DNA from: DAOUKH01 sp034421515
GTDB lineage: Bacteria; Chloroflexota; Dehalococcoidia; SHYB01
DNA length: 64,000 nt
Reading direction: 5' to 3'
Assembly: GCA_034421515.1 (NCBI GenBank)
Contig: DAOUKH010000046.1
Coordinates: 30,163 to 94,162, forward strand
Shown here: one piece after another, positions 26,276-35,293 of the stretch
How the letters are laid out: each line of letters begins with the position of its first letter
Position numbering within the stretch: position 1 is the stretch's first letter
Made by a program: the position numbers and the translations under genes
Notes under the pieces: generated by a model
What the model saw: only the letters and a program-made list of their open reading frames with translations
Databases searched by the model: none
Told to the model about the DNA's origin: nothing

Positions 26276-28119
26276 GCGGCGCCTACCCCGACATCCGCGA
26301 GTACGCCCTCATCGGCGATACGCATTCCTGCGCGCTTGTTTCGCGCATGGGCTCCGTCGATTGGGCCTGCTTCCCTCGCTTCGACAGCGGCTCGGTCTTC
26401 GGACGCCTCCTCGACGCCGGGAAGGGCGGCTACTTCTCCATCGCGCCAACGTCGGAGTACACCGCGTCGCGGCGCTACCTGCCCGAGACGATGTTGTTGG
26501 AGACGACGTTCGAGACCGCCTCCGGGACGGTCGTGCTCCATGACTTCATGCCGGTCAATCCCATGACCGAGGGGCACCCCAACGAGGTCTTCGAGAACCA
26601 GGGCATCTGCCGCGTCGTGACGTGCGAGCGCGGCGCGGTCGAGATCGAAGTCGTCTGCCAGCCGCGCTTCCAGTACGGCGCGGTCGTGCCGCACACGTCG
26701 CTGGTGGAGCCCAACGTCGGCTACGCCCACGGCGGCATCGACGCCCTGGCCTTCCTCAGCGCGACGCCGGTGAAGCTCGACGACAACACCTTCCGCACCA
26801 CGTGCCGCCTGAAAGAAGGCGAGAGCGCGGAGTACGCCGCGCATTACTCTTGGCGCCAGGAGTATTCCAGCGAGCACTTCATGTACGACGGTCTGGAGGG
26901 GCTGCTGGAGGCGGCGAAGGCCTATTGGAGCGATTGGAGCAAGGCCTTCAACTACCAGGGCCTCTACCAGAAACAGGTGCTTCGGAGCGCGCTGACGCTG
27001 AAGGCGCTGACGTACGCCCCCACCGGCGGGATCGTCGCCGCGGCGACGACGTCCCTGCCCGAGGAGGTGGGCGGCGAGCGCAACTGGGACTACCGCTACA
27101 CCTGGATCCGCGACGCCACCTTCGCGCTCTACGCGCTCAACCTTGTGGGGTTCGTCGACGAGGCCGACGCTTTCAAGCGCTGGCTCAAGCGCGCCACGGC
27201 GGGCCGCGCCCAGGACCTCCAGATCATGTACGGACTGGCGGGCGAGCGCCGCCTCGCCGAGTTCTCTCTCGACCACCTCGACGGCTATCGCGGCTCGCGT
27301 CCCGTCCGCATCGGCAACGGCGCGCACACCCAGCTCCAGCTCGACATCTACGGCGAAGTGCTCGACTCCGCCCACCTCTACCGCAAGTACTGCGGCGAGT
27401 TCGACGACGAGTACTGGCAGTTCTGCCGCGACCTCGTCGAGTTCGTGATGAAGTCCTGGCGCGAGCCGGACGAGGGCATTTGGGAGACGCGCGGCGGCCG
27501 CAAGCACTTCGTCTTCTCCAAGGTCATGTGCTGGGTCGCCCTCGACCGCGCCATCCGCGCCGCCGACGCAATCGCGTGGGACGACCCAGCCGAAATCGAA
27601 CGGTGGAAGGCGGTGCGCGAGGAGATCAAAGAGGACGTGCTGCGCCACGGCTACGACGAAGGCGCCGGCGCGTTCGTGCAGTCCTACGGCAGCGCCAACC
27701 TGGACGCTTCGGTGCTCATGTTGCCCCTCGCCGGTTTCATCAAGGCGTCCGACCCGCGCATGCGCTCGACAATCGAGCAGATTGAGCGGGGCCTGACGTC
27801 GCCGGAGGGCTTGGTCTACCGCTACAGGGACTTCGATGACGGCCTCTCCGGCCACGAGGGCACCTTCACCCTCTGCTCGTTCTGGCTCGTCGACAACCTG
27901 ATCTATCTGGGCGAGCTCGACCGCGCCGAGACCATGATGAACAACCTGTTCGGCTACGCCAACGACGTCGGCCTGTTCAGCGAGGAGATCGGTCCCGTGG
28001 ACGGCGAAGCACTGGGCAACTTCCCCCAGGCCTTCACTCACATGGCGGTCATCAATACCGCCGTGCAGCTCTACCGCGCCAAGCAGCGGCGCATCGCGCG
28101 AGAGGCGAAACTGTCCTAG
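26272..28119 (+). CDS. Glycoside hydrolase family 15 protein (glucoamylase/trehalase-like)
   Basis: A 615 aa protein without signal peptide, so intracellular. An N-terminal beta-sandwich (YALIGDTHSCALVSRMGSVDW and onwards) is followed by an (alpha/alpha)6 barrel. The GH15 landmarks are present: RNWDYRYTWIRDATF, GIWETRGGRKHFVFSK with a candidate acid Glu, and GLFSEEIGP then LGNFPQAFTH with the second Glu. Bacterial members cleave alpha-1,4 glucans or trehalose. As the last gene of the pentose-phosphate operon it may release glucose that the nearby ROK kinase phosphorylates. The substrate is not certain. Confidence 0.88.
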   Translation: MSGAYPDIREYALIGDTHSCALVSRMGSVDWACFPRFDSGSVFGRLLDAGKGGYFSIAPTSEYTASRRYLPETMLLETTFETASGTVVLHDFMPVNPMTEGHPNEVFENQGICRVVTCERGAVEIEVVCQPRFQYGAVVPHTSLVEPNVGYAHGGIDALAFLSATPVKLDDNTFRTTCRLKEGESAEYAAHYSWRQEYSSEHFMYDGLEGLLEAAKAYWSDWSKAFNYQGLYQKQVLRSALTLKALTYAPTGGIVAAATTSLPEEVGGERNWDYRYTWIRDATFALYALNLVGFVDEADAFKRWLKRATAGRAQDLQIMYGLAGERRLAEFSLDHLDGYRGSRPVRIGNGAHTQLQLDIYGEVLDSAHLYRKYCGEFDDEYWQFCRDLVEFVMKSWREPDEGIWETRGGRKHFVFSKVMCWVALDRAIRAADAIAWDDPAEIERWKAVREEIKEDVLRHGYDEGAGAFVQSYGSANLDASVLMLPLAGFIKASDPRMRSTIEQIERGLTSPEGLVYRYRDFDDGLSGHEGTFTLCSFWLVDNLIYLGELDRAETMMNNLFGYANDVGLFSEEIGPVDGEALGNFPQAFTHMAVINTAVQLYRAKQRRIAREAKLS

Positions 28120-28688
28120 CGCGGCGGCGCGTGGATGCGCTCCAGGATGCGGGCGACCGCCGGCGGCACCAGATTTTCCCACGAGTCGTCGCCCGCCGCC
28201 ATCCGCCGCCGTATCTCCGTCGCCTCGATACCCTTCTCCGCACCAGGGTCGAGCACCTCGACCTCGTACCCCTCGGCGCGCAGCCGGTCGACCTTGGACT
28301 GCTCCCAGGGCGAGAAGATCCGCACAAAGTGGCGCAGCTTGCCGGCGGGCGGCAGGTAGTAGCGCCACTTGGCCGGCTCGCTGATGTGGAACGGAATCAC
28401 CCGCACCCGGTCGAGGTCGGCGCCGGTCTCCGCCAGCGCCGCCAGCACCATCTCCATGCGCTCGAAGTAGGTGTAGGGGTTGTTCTCCGCGAGGTGACGG
28501 TGACCGCTGGCGGCCTCCTCCTTGATCTCGCCGGGGTCGGGGTTGGTGATGCCGACGATGAGCCGCTCCGACCGCGCCAGTCCCTCCAGCGCGTAGTGCC
28601 GGTGCTCGTTGTGGAACGGCTGAAAGCGCCCGTGCACCATCCCGTACTCGGCGCGCCGGTAGCCGTCGGGGAGAGAGTCGGCGGCCAC
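28116..28688 (-). CDS. Nicotinamide-nucleotide adenylyltransferase, archaeal NadM-like
   Basis: A 190 aa nucleotidyltransferase. The HxGH-like ATP motif is present as MVHGRFQPFHNEHRHYAL (17-34), and the C-terminal ISxTxxR-like motif appears as GIEATEIRRRMAAGDD. This arrangement matches archaeal-type NadM, which joins NMN and ATP to make NAD. It is convergent with the GH15 gene (4 bp overlap) and starts 2 bp after the ROK kinase stop. Related cytidylyltransferases are the alternative. Confidence 0.78.
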   Translation of the reverse strand: MAADSLPDGYRRAEYGMVHGRFQPFHNEHRHYALEGLARSERLIVGITNPDPGEIKEEAASGHRHLAENNPYTYFERMEMVLAALAETGADLDRVRVIPFHISEPAKWRYYLPPAGKLRHFVRIFSPWEQSKVDRLRAEGYEVEVLDPGAEKGIEATEIRRRMAAGDDSWENLVPPAVARILERIHAPPR

Positions 28689-28690
28689 GC

Positions 28691-29686
28691 TCAGCCTCCG
28701 CGCCCATGCGCCACCAGCGCCGCCGCGCCGATGAGACCGACGTCGTCGCCGAACTCGGACAGCACGATGTCGAACGGTTCGAGGAAGGAAGGGAAAGCAT
28801 GCTTCCGCACCCGCGCCTCGACGATGGGGCCGAGCAGCTCCCAGTTGTGGAGCGCGACGCTGCCCCCCAGCACAATGCGCCGGGGATTGAAGGCGTGCAC
28901 CAGGCTCACCAGCCCGAACCCGAGGTCGCGCGCCGCCGTCTCCATCACCTCCGTGGCGAAGGCGTCGCCCGCCGCGGCGGCGCGGAAGACGTGCTCCGCC
29001 TCGATGGCTTCCGGCTTGCCCAGCGCCATCGCCCGCAGCGAGCTCTGCGTCCCGCCTTCAAGCCCCGCTCGCGCCCGCATGGCGATCGCCGTCCCCGAGG
29101 TCATCATCTCCAGGCAGCCCGCATGCCCGCAGGGACCGGTCTCGACCCCAGGCTCGCCGATGGAGTCCTCCACCTCGCGGTCGACGATGAGGTGGCCCAG
29201 CTCGGGGCCCAGACCGCGGTAGCCCGATAGCAGCGTGCCGTGCGAGATGACGCCGCCACCAACTCCCGTGCTCACCGTCAGATAGATCAGGTCGCTCATC
29301 CCCCGGCCCTGGCCGAAGACGTACTCGCCCAGGCAGGCGACCGTGGCGTCGTTGCCGATGAGCACCGGCCCGTCGAAGCGCTCCGCCAGCAGGTCGCGGA
29401 AGGGGACGACTCCCCAACTCTGGAGGTTCGGCGGGTTGTAGAGGACTCCGTCCTTGTCCAGCGGCGACGCCACGGCGGCGCCGAGGCCCATCGCCTCGGC
29501 AAAACCGTGCTTCGCCAGCAGCCCGCGTCCCGCCTCGACAATGCGGTCGGCCACCCGCTCCGGGCCGTCCTCTTCACGGTTTGGCTCGCGGACCCGTTCG
29601 ATGATCGCTCCGGTCGGCTCGACCAGCCCCACACGGAGGTTGGTGCCGCCGAGATCGACGACGATGATGGGAGCCCCTGCGTCCAT
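28691..29686 (-). CDS. ROK family sugar kinase (probable glucokinase)
   Basis: The 331 aa protein has the N-terminal phosphate loop VVDLGGTNLRVG (9-20), the catalytic region IGNDATVACLGEY, the ATP loop STGVGGGVISHG and the ROK zinc-site segment GPCGHAGCLEMMTSG. The sugar-contacting ELGH is present (GLGPELGHLIV). ROK proteins with this layout and no DNA-binding N-terminus are mostly glucokinases. Its position next to zwf, pgl, tal-pgi and the GH15 gene suggests it supplies glucose 6-phosphate. Confidence 0.87.
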   Translation of the reverse strand: MDAGAPIIVVDLGGTNLRVGLVEPTGAIIERVREPNREEDGPERVADRIVEAGRGLLAKHGFAEAMGLGAAVASPLDKDGVLYNPPNLQSWGVVPFRDLLAERFDGPVLIGNDATVACLGEYVFGQGRGMSDLIYLTVSTGVGGGVISHGTLLSGYRGLGPELGHLIVDREVEDSIGEPGVETGPCGHAGCLEMMTSGTAIAMRARAGLEGGTQSSLRAMALGKPEAIEAEHVFRAAAAGDAFATEVMETAARDLGFGLVSLVHAFNPRRIVLGGSVALHNWELLGPIVEARVRKHAFPSFLEPFDIVLSEFGDDVGLIGAAALVAHGRGG

Positions 29687-29705
29687 GACCCTTCCCGCGG
29701 CGCCG

Positions 29706-30689
29706 CTAGGCTCCCACGCCGAGCCCGAAGCCCATGCCGTGCATCCAGCAGCACCCGCCGGTGTGCTCGGTGACGTACTCGTAGGCCGTCGTCGCTGCCA
29801 GCGCGCCCTGCGCCGCCGCCGTGATCGCCTGCTTCAGCTCGCCGGAGGCATCGGTGATGTCGCCGGCGGCGAACGCTCCCTCCACGTTGGTGCCCATGTA
29901 CTTGTCGACGACGATCTCGTCCTTGTCGTTCGTGTTGATGCCCAACTGCCGGGCCAGCTCCACGTTCGGATTGGCCCCGATCTCGATCAGCAGCCCGTCC
30001 ACGCGCAGCTCACGGGCCCCCTCGACCTCCCGGTCGAGCACGATCGACTCCAGGTAGTCGCCGCCTTTCAGCTCCACCACGTTCGCGCTCGTGACGGGCA
30101 CGATGTTCGCCTGCTCCTGCATCTTGGAGAGGTTCACCGGTTCCGGCCGCGAGAACTCGTGTCCGCGATGGATGACGTAGACACGGTCGGCGTACTGCGC
30201 CACCAGTGTCGCGCCCTTCACCGCGGCGTCGCCCCCGCCGACCACGGCGGCGGTGCGGCGGCGGTAGAGCGGCGCGTCGCACGTCGAGCAGTAGGAGACG
30301 CCCTGTCCGACCCACTGCTGCTCATGCTCGAGCCCCAGCGTACGGCGCTCCCGTCCCATCGCCAGCACCACCGACTTGGCGAGGTACGCATCCCCCTCGT
30401 CGTCGCGGGCCGTGAAGCAGTCGTCGCGCCGCTCGATCTCAGTCACCTTGGCGTCGATCACCGGCACGTCGTACTTCTGCACCTGCTCCTTCATGCCGAG
30501 CATCAGGTCGAAGCCCTGGACCTCGACGTGCCCCGGATAGTTCTCGATGAGGCCGCCGGTGGCCGTCTCGCCGCCGAACGTCTGCCCCACCACGATCGTC
30601 TTGACCTGATAGCGGGCGGCGTAGAGCCCCGCGCTGAACGCGGCCGCCCCCTGCCCGATCACCATGATGTCGTACTCGGATTCCGCCAC
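29706..30689 (-). CDS. Thioredoxin-reductase-like FAD/NAD(P)H oxidoreductase
   Basis: From the GTG at 30689, preceded by AGGAGG, the protein is 327 aa. It has an FAD loop (VIGQGAAAFSAGLYAARY), a redox-active CSTC pair (Cys134/Cys137), an NAD(P) loop (VVGGGDAAVKGA) and the C-terminal FAD motif GAFAAGDITD. This is the low-molecular-weight thioredoxin reductase layout. The extra C-terminal stretch HTGGCCWMHGMG with adjacent cysteines is unusual for TrxB and may take part in electron transfer. It lies 20 bp before the ROK kinase gene. Confidence 0.87.
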   Translation of the reverse strand: MAESEYDIMVIGQGAAAFSAGLYAARYQVKTIVVGQTFGGETATGGLIENYPGHVEVQGFDLMLGMKEQVQKYDVPVIDAKVTEIERRDDCFTARDDEGDAYLAKSVVLAMGRERRTLGLEHEQQWVGQGVSYCSTCDAPLYRRRTAAVVGGGDAAVKGATLVAQYADRVYVIHRGHEFSRPEPVNLSKMQEQANIVPVTSANVVELKGGDYLESIVLDREVEGARELRVDGLLIEIGANPNVELARQLGINTNDKDEIVVDKYMGTNVEGAFAAGDITDASGELKQAITAAAQGALAATTAYEYVTEHTGGCCWMHGMGFGLGVGA

Positions 30690-30764
30690 ACGCGACCTCC
30701 TACCCAGTGCTACGCGGGCCTTGGCCCCTCCGGTTCCGCCAGCGGGGCCCGGCCTCTTCATCAT

Positions 30765-30789
30765 AAAAAAGCGGGGCGCCGCCGCGCTA
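30765..30789 (-). terminator. Terminator after meaB
   Basis: On the minus strand, AGCGCGG-CGGCG-CCCCGCT forms a GC-rich stem with one mismatch, followed directly by TTTTTT. It separates meaB from the oxidoreductase gene downstream. Confidence 0.55.
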
Positions 30790-30814
30790 CCTCGAAAGTC
30801 CGGCGCGGCCTACG

Positions 30815-31813
30815 TTACAGGTCGGACAGCGACAGCCAGCGGTCGCGGACGCCGCGGTCGCGCAGCGCCTCCGACGCCGCCGTGTAGGGGTCGCGCTCGC
30901 CCGCCTCGACCTGCTGCAGCAGGTCTTGGAGCACCGGCGCGTCCTCGATCATCGCGTGGAAGGCGCCCGCGAGCTTCTCCTCCACGCTCTTGACGAACTG
31001 CGCCCGCCAGCGGCGCCTCCGGCGACGGTCCTGCTCGCCCGCCTCCACCGACGCCGCGCGGTGCCGCTCGATGGCGTCGCGCACCTCGGCGACCCCCGTT
31101 CCCCGGTGCGCCTCCGTCAGCAGCACCGGCGCCCGCCAGTACGTCTCCTCGTAGATAAGCGTCAGGCTCTGCTCGATGTCGGTGGCCAGCTTCTCCGCGC
31201 CGCCGCGGTCGGCCTTATTCACCACGAAGATGTCGGCGATCTCCATGAGGCCCGCCTTCATCGTCTGAATCGTGTCCCCCGCCTCCGGCACCAGCACCAC
31301 GACCACCGTGTCGGCGGTCTCCATGACGTCGAGCTCCGTCTGCCCCACGCCGACGGTCTCGACGATGACGTAGTCCTTGCCCGCCGCCGCCAACAGCGAC
31401 GCCACCCGCTGCGCCACGCTCGGCACCCCGCCGCGGCTCCCCCGCGTCCCCATGCTGCGGATGTAGACGCCGGGGTCCTTGTAGTGCCCCTCCATCCGAA
31501 TCCGGTCGCCGAGCAGCGCCCCGCCGGTGAACGGGCTGCTGGGATCGACCGCCACGATACCCACGGTGGCGTCGTTTTCGCCGCCGCGTATATTCGCCGT
31601 GAGCGCGTCGACGAGCGTGCTCTTCCCCGACCCCGGCGGGCCGGTGAAGCCGATGCAGTAGGAATCGCGCCCCCGCTCATCTGCGCCGGACAGGGTCAGG
31701 CTGAGCGCGCGCGAGGCGTCGGGGCTTTCCCGTTCAATCAGGGTGATGAGCCGGGCGAGGGCGAGCTTCTCGCCCCGCAGAAGCCCCTCGACGAGGGTCT
31801 CGATTGGAGGCAA
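30815..31813 (-). CDS. meaB: MeaB/ArgK-type G3E GTPase (methylmalonyl-CoA mutase chaperone)
   Basis: The 332 aa protein has the Walker A GFTGPPGSGKSTL (near 53-65), the VAVDPSSPFTGGALLGDRIRM block, the switch ETVGVGQTELDV and NKAD for guanine. MeaB loads and protects the B12 cofactor of methylmalonyl-CoA mutase. No mutase gene is in the window, so its partner must be elsewhere or it serves another B12-dependent acyl-CoA mutase. It is followed by its own terminator. Confidence 0.92.
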   Translation of the reverse strand: MPPIETLVEGLLRGEKLALARLITLIERESPDASRALSLTLSGADERGRDSYCIGFTGPPGSGKSTLVDALTANIRGGENDATVGIVAVDPSSPFTGGALLGDRIRMEGHYKDPGVYIRSMGTRGSRGGVPSVAQRVASLLAAAGKDYVIVETVGVGQTELDVMETADTVVVVLVPEAGDTIQTMKAGLMEIADIFVVNKADRGGAEKLATDIEQSLTLIYEETYWRAPVLLTEAHRGTGVAEVRDAIERHRAASVEAGEQDRRRRRRWRAQFVKSVEEKLAGAFHAMIEDAPVLQDLLQQVEAGERDPYTAASEALRDRGVRDRWLSLSDL

Positions 31814-31927
31814 CGAGGTCTCCGGTCAGATGACGGCTTCAGGAACCGAATCCCAGAATACGGGCCGCCTTTTCCGGGTGTCAACGGCCACCCATCGCGG
31901 CGCGTGGCAATTACCGCTTGGCGGGAG

Positions 31928-32980
31928 CTATGCGAAAGCGAGCAACCTGGCCGGGTTGTCCACGGTTATCGCTCGAATCGCATCTTCCGAGAAACCCTTG
32001 CGCCGCATCTTGGGAACGATGTTCTGAAGAATGTGGCCGTAACCGTGCCCGCCGTAGCGAACAAGCCGGTGCTTCGTGAAGATGTCGTGGCCCATGACGA
32101 TCTTGTCGGAGTAGCCGGCGTCGACGGCGCGCCTTATGAAGTCCAGCCGCTGGGCGTCGCTGGGCATGTCGATCTCGGCGTTGGGATAGTGAGACCCCTC
32201 ATTGCCGAACAGGTCCCATTCGAGGTAGCAGCCCGACGCCGCAATCCGCTCGAGCGCGTCGAACTCGAACACGGTCCGGTCGAGGTGCGCCACGACCACG
32301 CGCGATATGTCCGCGCCGCCGTCCGCAAGGACTTCGAGGATCTCCAGCGGCGCATCGGGATGCCGTCCGGGATGGATCGATATCGCCGCGCCCGTTTCTC
32401 TTTGGGCGATTGCCGCCGCCGTTAGAGCCTTGCGCTCGTTCGGCGCGAGGGGCCACGTGCAGCCCATCTCCCCGATGACGCCCACCTTGACGCCGCCGTC
32501 TCCGACACCTTCGACGATGTCGCCGACGATCTCCCGCGCTAGGTCCTCCACGCCCCGCTCATCCATGTCGTCGGGATGGGCCGCTCCCACGTAGAAGCCC
32601 GCGCCCATGACGACGTGCACGCCCGATTCACGGGATATCCGGGCCAGCGCGTCGGGCGAGCGTCCGATTCCCGGCGTGGTCGCCTCCACGATCGCCCCGC
32701 CGCCGGCTTCCCGGTACCTCCCGACCTCTTCTATGGCCGTGTCCAAGTCCGTCAACCGGAGATTGGGGCGGTTGCTGTAGTAGTTGCGCCGTATCCATCC
32801 CAGGTTTTGAAGGGTCAAGGGCACGTCGGCCAGCTCCGGCGACGGCGAGTCCTGGGCCGGGCGATACATCCGGGAGAAGTCGGCGTAGAGGTGTTCGTGG
32901 GTCGTCGTTGCGCCGAGTTCCGATGGACGCACGGGGCCCAGCACGGTCTGGACCAGACCCCGGTTCCGTCCTGACGGCAT
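31928..32980 (-). CDS. Phosphotriesterase-family metal-dependent hydrolase
   Basis: A 350 aa amidohydrolase-superfamily protein. The N-terminal His-x-His is THEHLYADF (27-35) and the bridging-ligand region is VKVGVIGEMGC, where the position is Glu rather than the carboxylated Lys of true phosphotriesterases. His ligands appear in AISIHPGRH and VVVAHLDRT, and the final Asp in VMGHDIFTK. The Glu variant is common in PHP/lactonase-like members, so a lactonase or ester hydrolase is more likely than an organophosphate hydrolase. It is divergent from the flavin monooxygenase gene. Confidence 0.85.
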   Translation of the reverse strand: MPSGRNRGLVQTVLGPVRPSELGATTTHEHLYADFSRMYRPAQDSPSPELADVPLTLQNLGWIRRNYYSNRPNLRLTDLDTAIEEVGRYREAGGGAIVEATTPGIGRSPDALARISRESGVHVVMGAGFYVGAAHPDDMDERGVEDLAREIVGDIVEGVGDGGVKVGVIGEMGCTWPLAPNERKALTAAAIAQRETGAAISIHPGRHPDAPLEILEVLADGGADISRVVVAHLDRTVFEFDALERIAASGCYLEWDLFGNEGSHYPNAEIDMPSDAQRLDFIRRAVDAGYSDKIVMGHDIFTKHRLVRYGGHGYGHILQNIVPKMRRKGFSEDAIRAITVDNPARLLAFA

Positions 32981-33082
32981 GACGCGGCTCCTCGTAGTAT
33001 GGTGGCGAGCAAGCGTACCACGGCCCATTTCGAGGACGGACCGGCCCCTCCCAAGGGGTCCGGACAAGGGGGAGCTTCCGGC

Positions 33083-34216
33083 ATGAAGTTCGCGGCGTTC
33101 ACCACCGTGGCGGGTTCCGCCGGAGAAGCCGCCACGGCCGACGCACATATCGACAACCTCCGGCAGCAGACCGTCCTGGCCGAGGAGCTCGGCTTCGAGG
33201 CAATCTGGCTCGGAGAGCACCACTTCGGACCCTATGGGCTGGGCGACTTGCCGAATCCAATCCTCCTCGGCGCCGACCTCGCGGCGCGGACGTCAAAGAT
33301 CCGCATCGGCCAGATGGCGAACATCGCCCCTTGGTGGCATCCCATCCGGCTCGCCGAGGACCTCGCGATGCTCGACAACATGACCGGCGGCCGTGTGGAG
33401 ATCGGCTTCGGCAGGGGCATCTGGCCCTACGAGGGGCCGCAGTTCCATCCCAACGCCGACCCCCGCAAGGACAAGGAGAACCGGGAGCTGTTCAACGAGA
33501 TGGTGGAGATCGTGCGGGAGATCTGGACGAACGAGTATTTCTCCTACCATGGGACCAACTACACCTTCCCCGCCGAGGGCACCGTCTTCTCTCATCCCCG
33601 GTATCCGTCGAATCCCACCTGGCAGGACGGGGAAAGGGTCACCAAGCTGCGGGTGACGCCGAGACCCTACCAGAAGCCGCACCCGCCGCTGTGGATGACC
33701 GTCTCCACCGACCGCTCCGTGACGACCGCGGCCGAACTCGGGCTGAAGGCCTGCTACTGGCAGCCTCCGCCGCTCAGAATCAGGCAGCGGATGGAGATCT
33801 ACGCCCGGGCCAGAACGCAGCGTGAGGGGCGGACGTTCGCTCTGGGTGAAGACCAGGCGGTGATGCGCTCCACCTACGTCGCCGCTTCGATGGAGGAGGC
33901 GCGGCGGGATGCGGAGGAAGGCATCATGTCCTCCTTCATCTTCAACGATCCCTTTCGCGGCAGGCAGGTTTTCACCAATCCGGACGAGGTCCTGGCCGAT
34001 GAGGTGAAGCTGGACTGGGACTTCCTGGAGCCGCGCACGCTGCTCGTAGGTTCACCGGAGAACGTGATCGAGAGAATCCACGAGTTGCAGGAGGTCTGCC
34101 ATCTGGACTACCTACTCGTCGAGTTCTCCCACATGGGCATTCCGTTGAACAAGACCTTGAAGAACCTGGAGACCTTCGCCACCAAGGTGATGCCGCGGTT
34201 CGTAGGGGACGGATAA
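33083..34216 (+). CDS. LLM-class flavin-dependent oxidoreductase
   Basis: A 377 aa bacterial-luciferase-like monooxygenase. The TIM-barrel N-terminus has LAEELGFEAIWLGEHHFGPYG (typical of the luciferase fold), then RLAEDLAMLDNMTGGRVEIGFGRG. The FMN is probably taken as FMNH2 from a separate reductase. GGGGGAGC precedes the ATG. It is divergent from the phosphotriesterase-like gene and overlaps nothing; the MDR dehydrogenase follows by 3 bp, so the two are co-transcribed. The natural substrate is unknown. Confidence 0.88.
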   Translation: MKFAAFTTVAGSAGEAATADAHIDNLRQQTVLAEELGFEAIWLGEHHFGPYGLGDLPNPILLGADLAARTSKIRIGQMANIAPWWHPIRLAEDLAMLDNMTGGRVEIGFGRGIWPYEGPQFHPNADPRKDKENRELFNEMVEIVREIWTNEYFSYHGTNYTFPAEGTVFSHPRYPSNPTWQDGERVTKLRVTPRPYQKPHPPLWMTVSTDRSVTTAAELGLKACYWQPPPLRIRQRMEIYARARTQREGRTFALGEDQAVMRSTYVAASMEEARRDAEEGIMSSFIFNDPFRGRQVFTNPDEVLADEVKLDWDFLEPRTLLVGSPENVIERIHELQEVCHLDYLLVEFSHMGIPLNKTLKNLETFATKVMPRFVGDG

Positions 34217-34219
34217 GGC

Positions 34220-35293
34220 ATGGACAGCCCCCGCACCATGAGGGCCGTCGTCCTGACGGCGCACGGCGGGCTCGACAAGCTCGAGTACCGCGAGGACTGG
34301 CCCACGCCGACGCCCGGCCCCGGCGAGGTCCTGATCGCCGTGGGCGCGTGCGGCCTGAACAACACCGACGTCAACACGCGGACCGCCTGGTATTCCCGGC
34401 ACGCCGAAGAGGGCACCGAGGACGTGCAAGGCGGCTGGGGCGGCGCAATTGCCTTTCCCCGCATTCAGGGGGCCGACGTCTGCGGACGGGTGGCGGCCCT
34501 CGGCGCCGGCGCGCCCGAGGCCCTGCTCGGCAGGCGCGTGCTCGTGGACACCTGGCTCCGCGACTGGGACCGGCCCACAGACATGGAGCGCTGCGGCTAC
34601 TTCGGCGCGGAGCGCGACGGCGGCTTCGCGGAGTACACCGTCATCGACGCGCGGAACGTTCACCCTATCGAGAGCGACCTCACCGACGCCGAGCTCGCCA
34701 CCTTCGCCACCTCCTGGATAACCGCGGAAGCCATGTTGGAGCGGGCGGGGGTAACCGCCGGCGACGTCGTCCTGATCACCGGCGCGTCGGGCGGCGTGGG
34801 GACCGCGCTGGTCCAGCTTGCCGCCCGGCGCGGCGCGAAGACCGTCGCGCTCTGCGGCGAATCGAAGGCCGCCGCCGTACGCGCGCTCGGCGCCGGCGCC
34901 GTCTTGCCTCGTTCCCCGGAAGACCTCGCCGCGGCGCTCCGTGCCGCCATCGGGCGGGACAGCGTCGACGTCGTCGCGGACGTTGTGGGAGGGCCGCTGT
35001 GGCCGCGGCTCATCGGCGCCCTGCGGCGCGGGGGGCGGTACACCTGCTCCGGCGCAATCGCGGGCCCGAAAGTCGCGTTCGACCTGCGCACCTTTTACCT
35101 CAGCGACCTCACCTTCACGGGCGTTACGATCGCCCCGCCGGATACCTTTCCCCGGCTGGTGGGCTACATCGAGCGCGGCGAGGTGCGCCCCGTGCTGGCC
35201 GCCGTCTACCCGCTGCGAGAACTCGTGCGCGCCCAGGAAGCATTCCTGGCCAAGGAGCACGTCGGCAACATCGTCGTATCCGTGGCCGGCTGA
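34220..35293 (+). CDS. MDR-family zinc-type alcohol dehydrogenase / quinone-reductase-like protein
   Basis: A 357 aa medium-chain dehydrogenase. The GroES-like N-domain has the GACGLNNTDVNTR substrate loop. The NAD(P) loop is ITGASGGVGTALVQLA, the quinone-reductase form rather than the GxGxxG of classical ADHs. The usual catalytic zinc Cys-His pair is not evident, so a zinc-independent quinone oxidoreductase is likely. It follows the LLM monooxygenase by 3 bp, and the two may work on one catabolic route. Confidence 0.85.
   Translation: MDSPRTMRAVVLTAHGGLDKLEYREDWPTPTPGPGEVLIAVGACGLNNTDVNTRTAWYSRHAEEGTEDVQGGWGGAIAFPRIQGADVCGRVAALGAGAPEALLGRRVLVDTWLRDWDRPTDMERCGYFGAERDGGFAEYTVIDARNVHPIESDLTDAELATFATSWITAEAMLERAGVTAGDVVLITGASGGVGTALVQLAARRGAKTVALCGESKAAAVRALGAGAVLPRSPEDLAAALRAAIGRDSVDVVADVVGGPLWPRLIGALRRGGRYTCSGAIAGPKVAFDLRTFYLSDLTFTGVTIAPPDTFPRLVGYIERGEVRPVLAAVYPLRELVRAQEAFLAKEHVGNIVVSVAG

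Noticed and set aside
25894..28875. A 993-codon open frame on the minus strand
   Set aside because: It lies antisense to pgl, the GH15 gene and part of the ROK gene, which have clear family motifs. Long antisense frames are normal in GC-rich DNA.
31928..32980. An organophosphate-degrading phosphotriesterase
   Set aside because: The bridging residue is Glu (IGEMG) rather than the carboxylated Lys, which favours lactonase-like members.
33037..33061. A regulatory hairpin between the phosphotriesterase-like and LLM genes
   Set aside because: GGACC...GGGGTCC pairs only with a two-base bulge and overlaps the LLM upstream region; GC-rich chance pairing is likely. No operator half-sites are evident.
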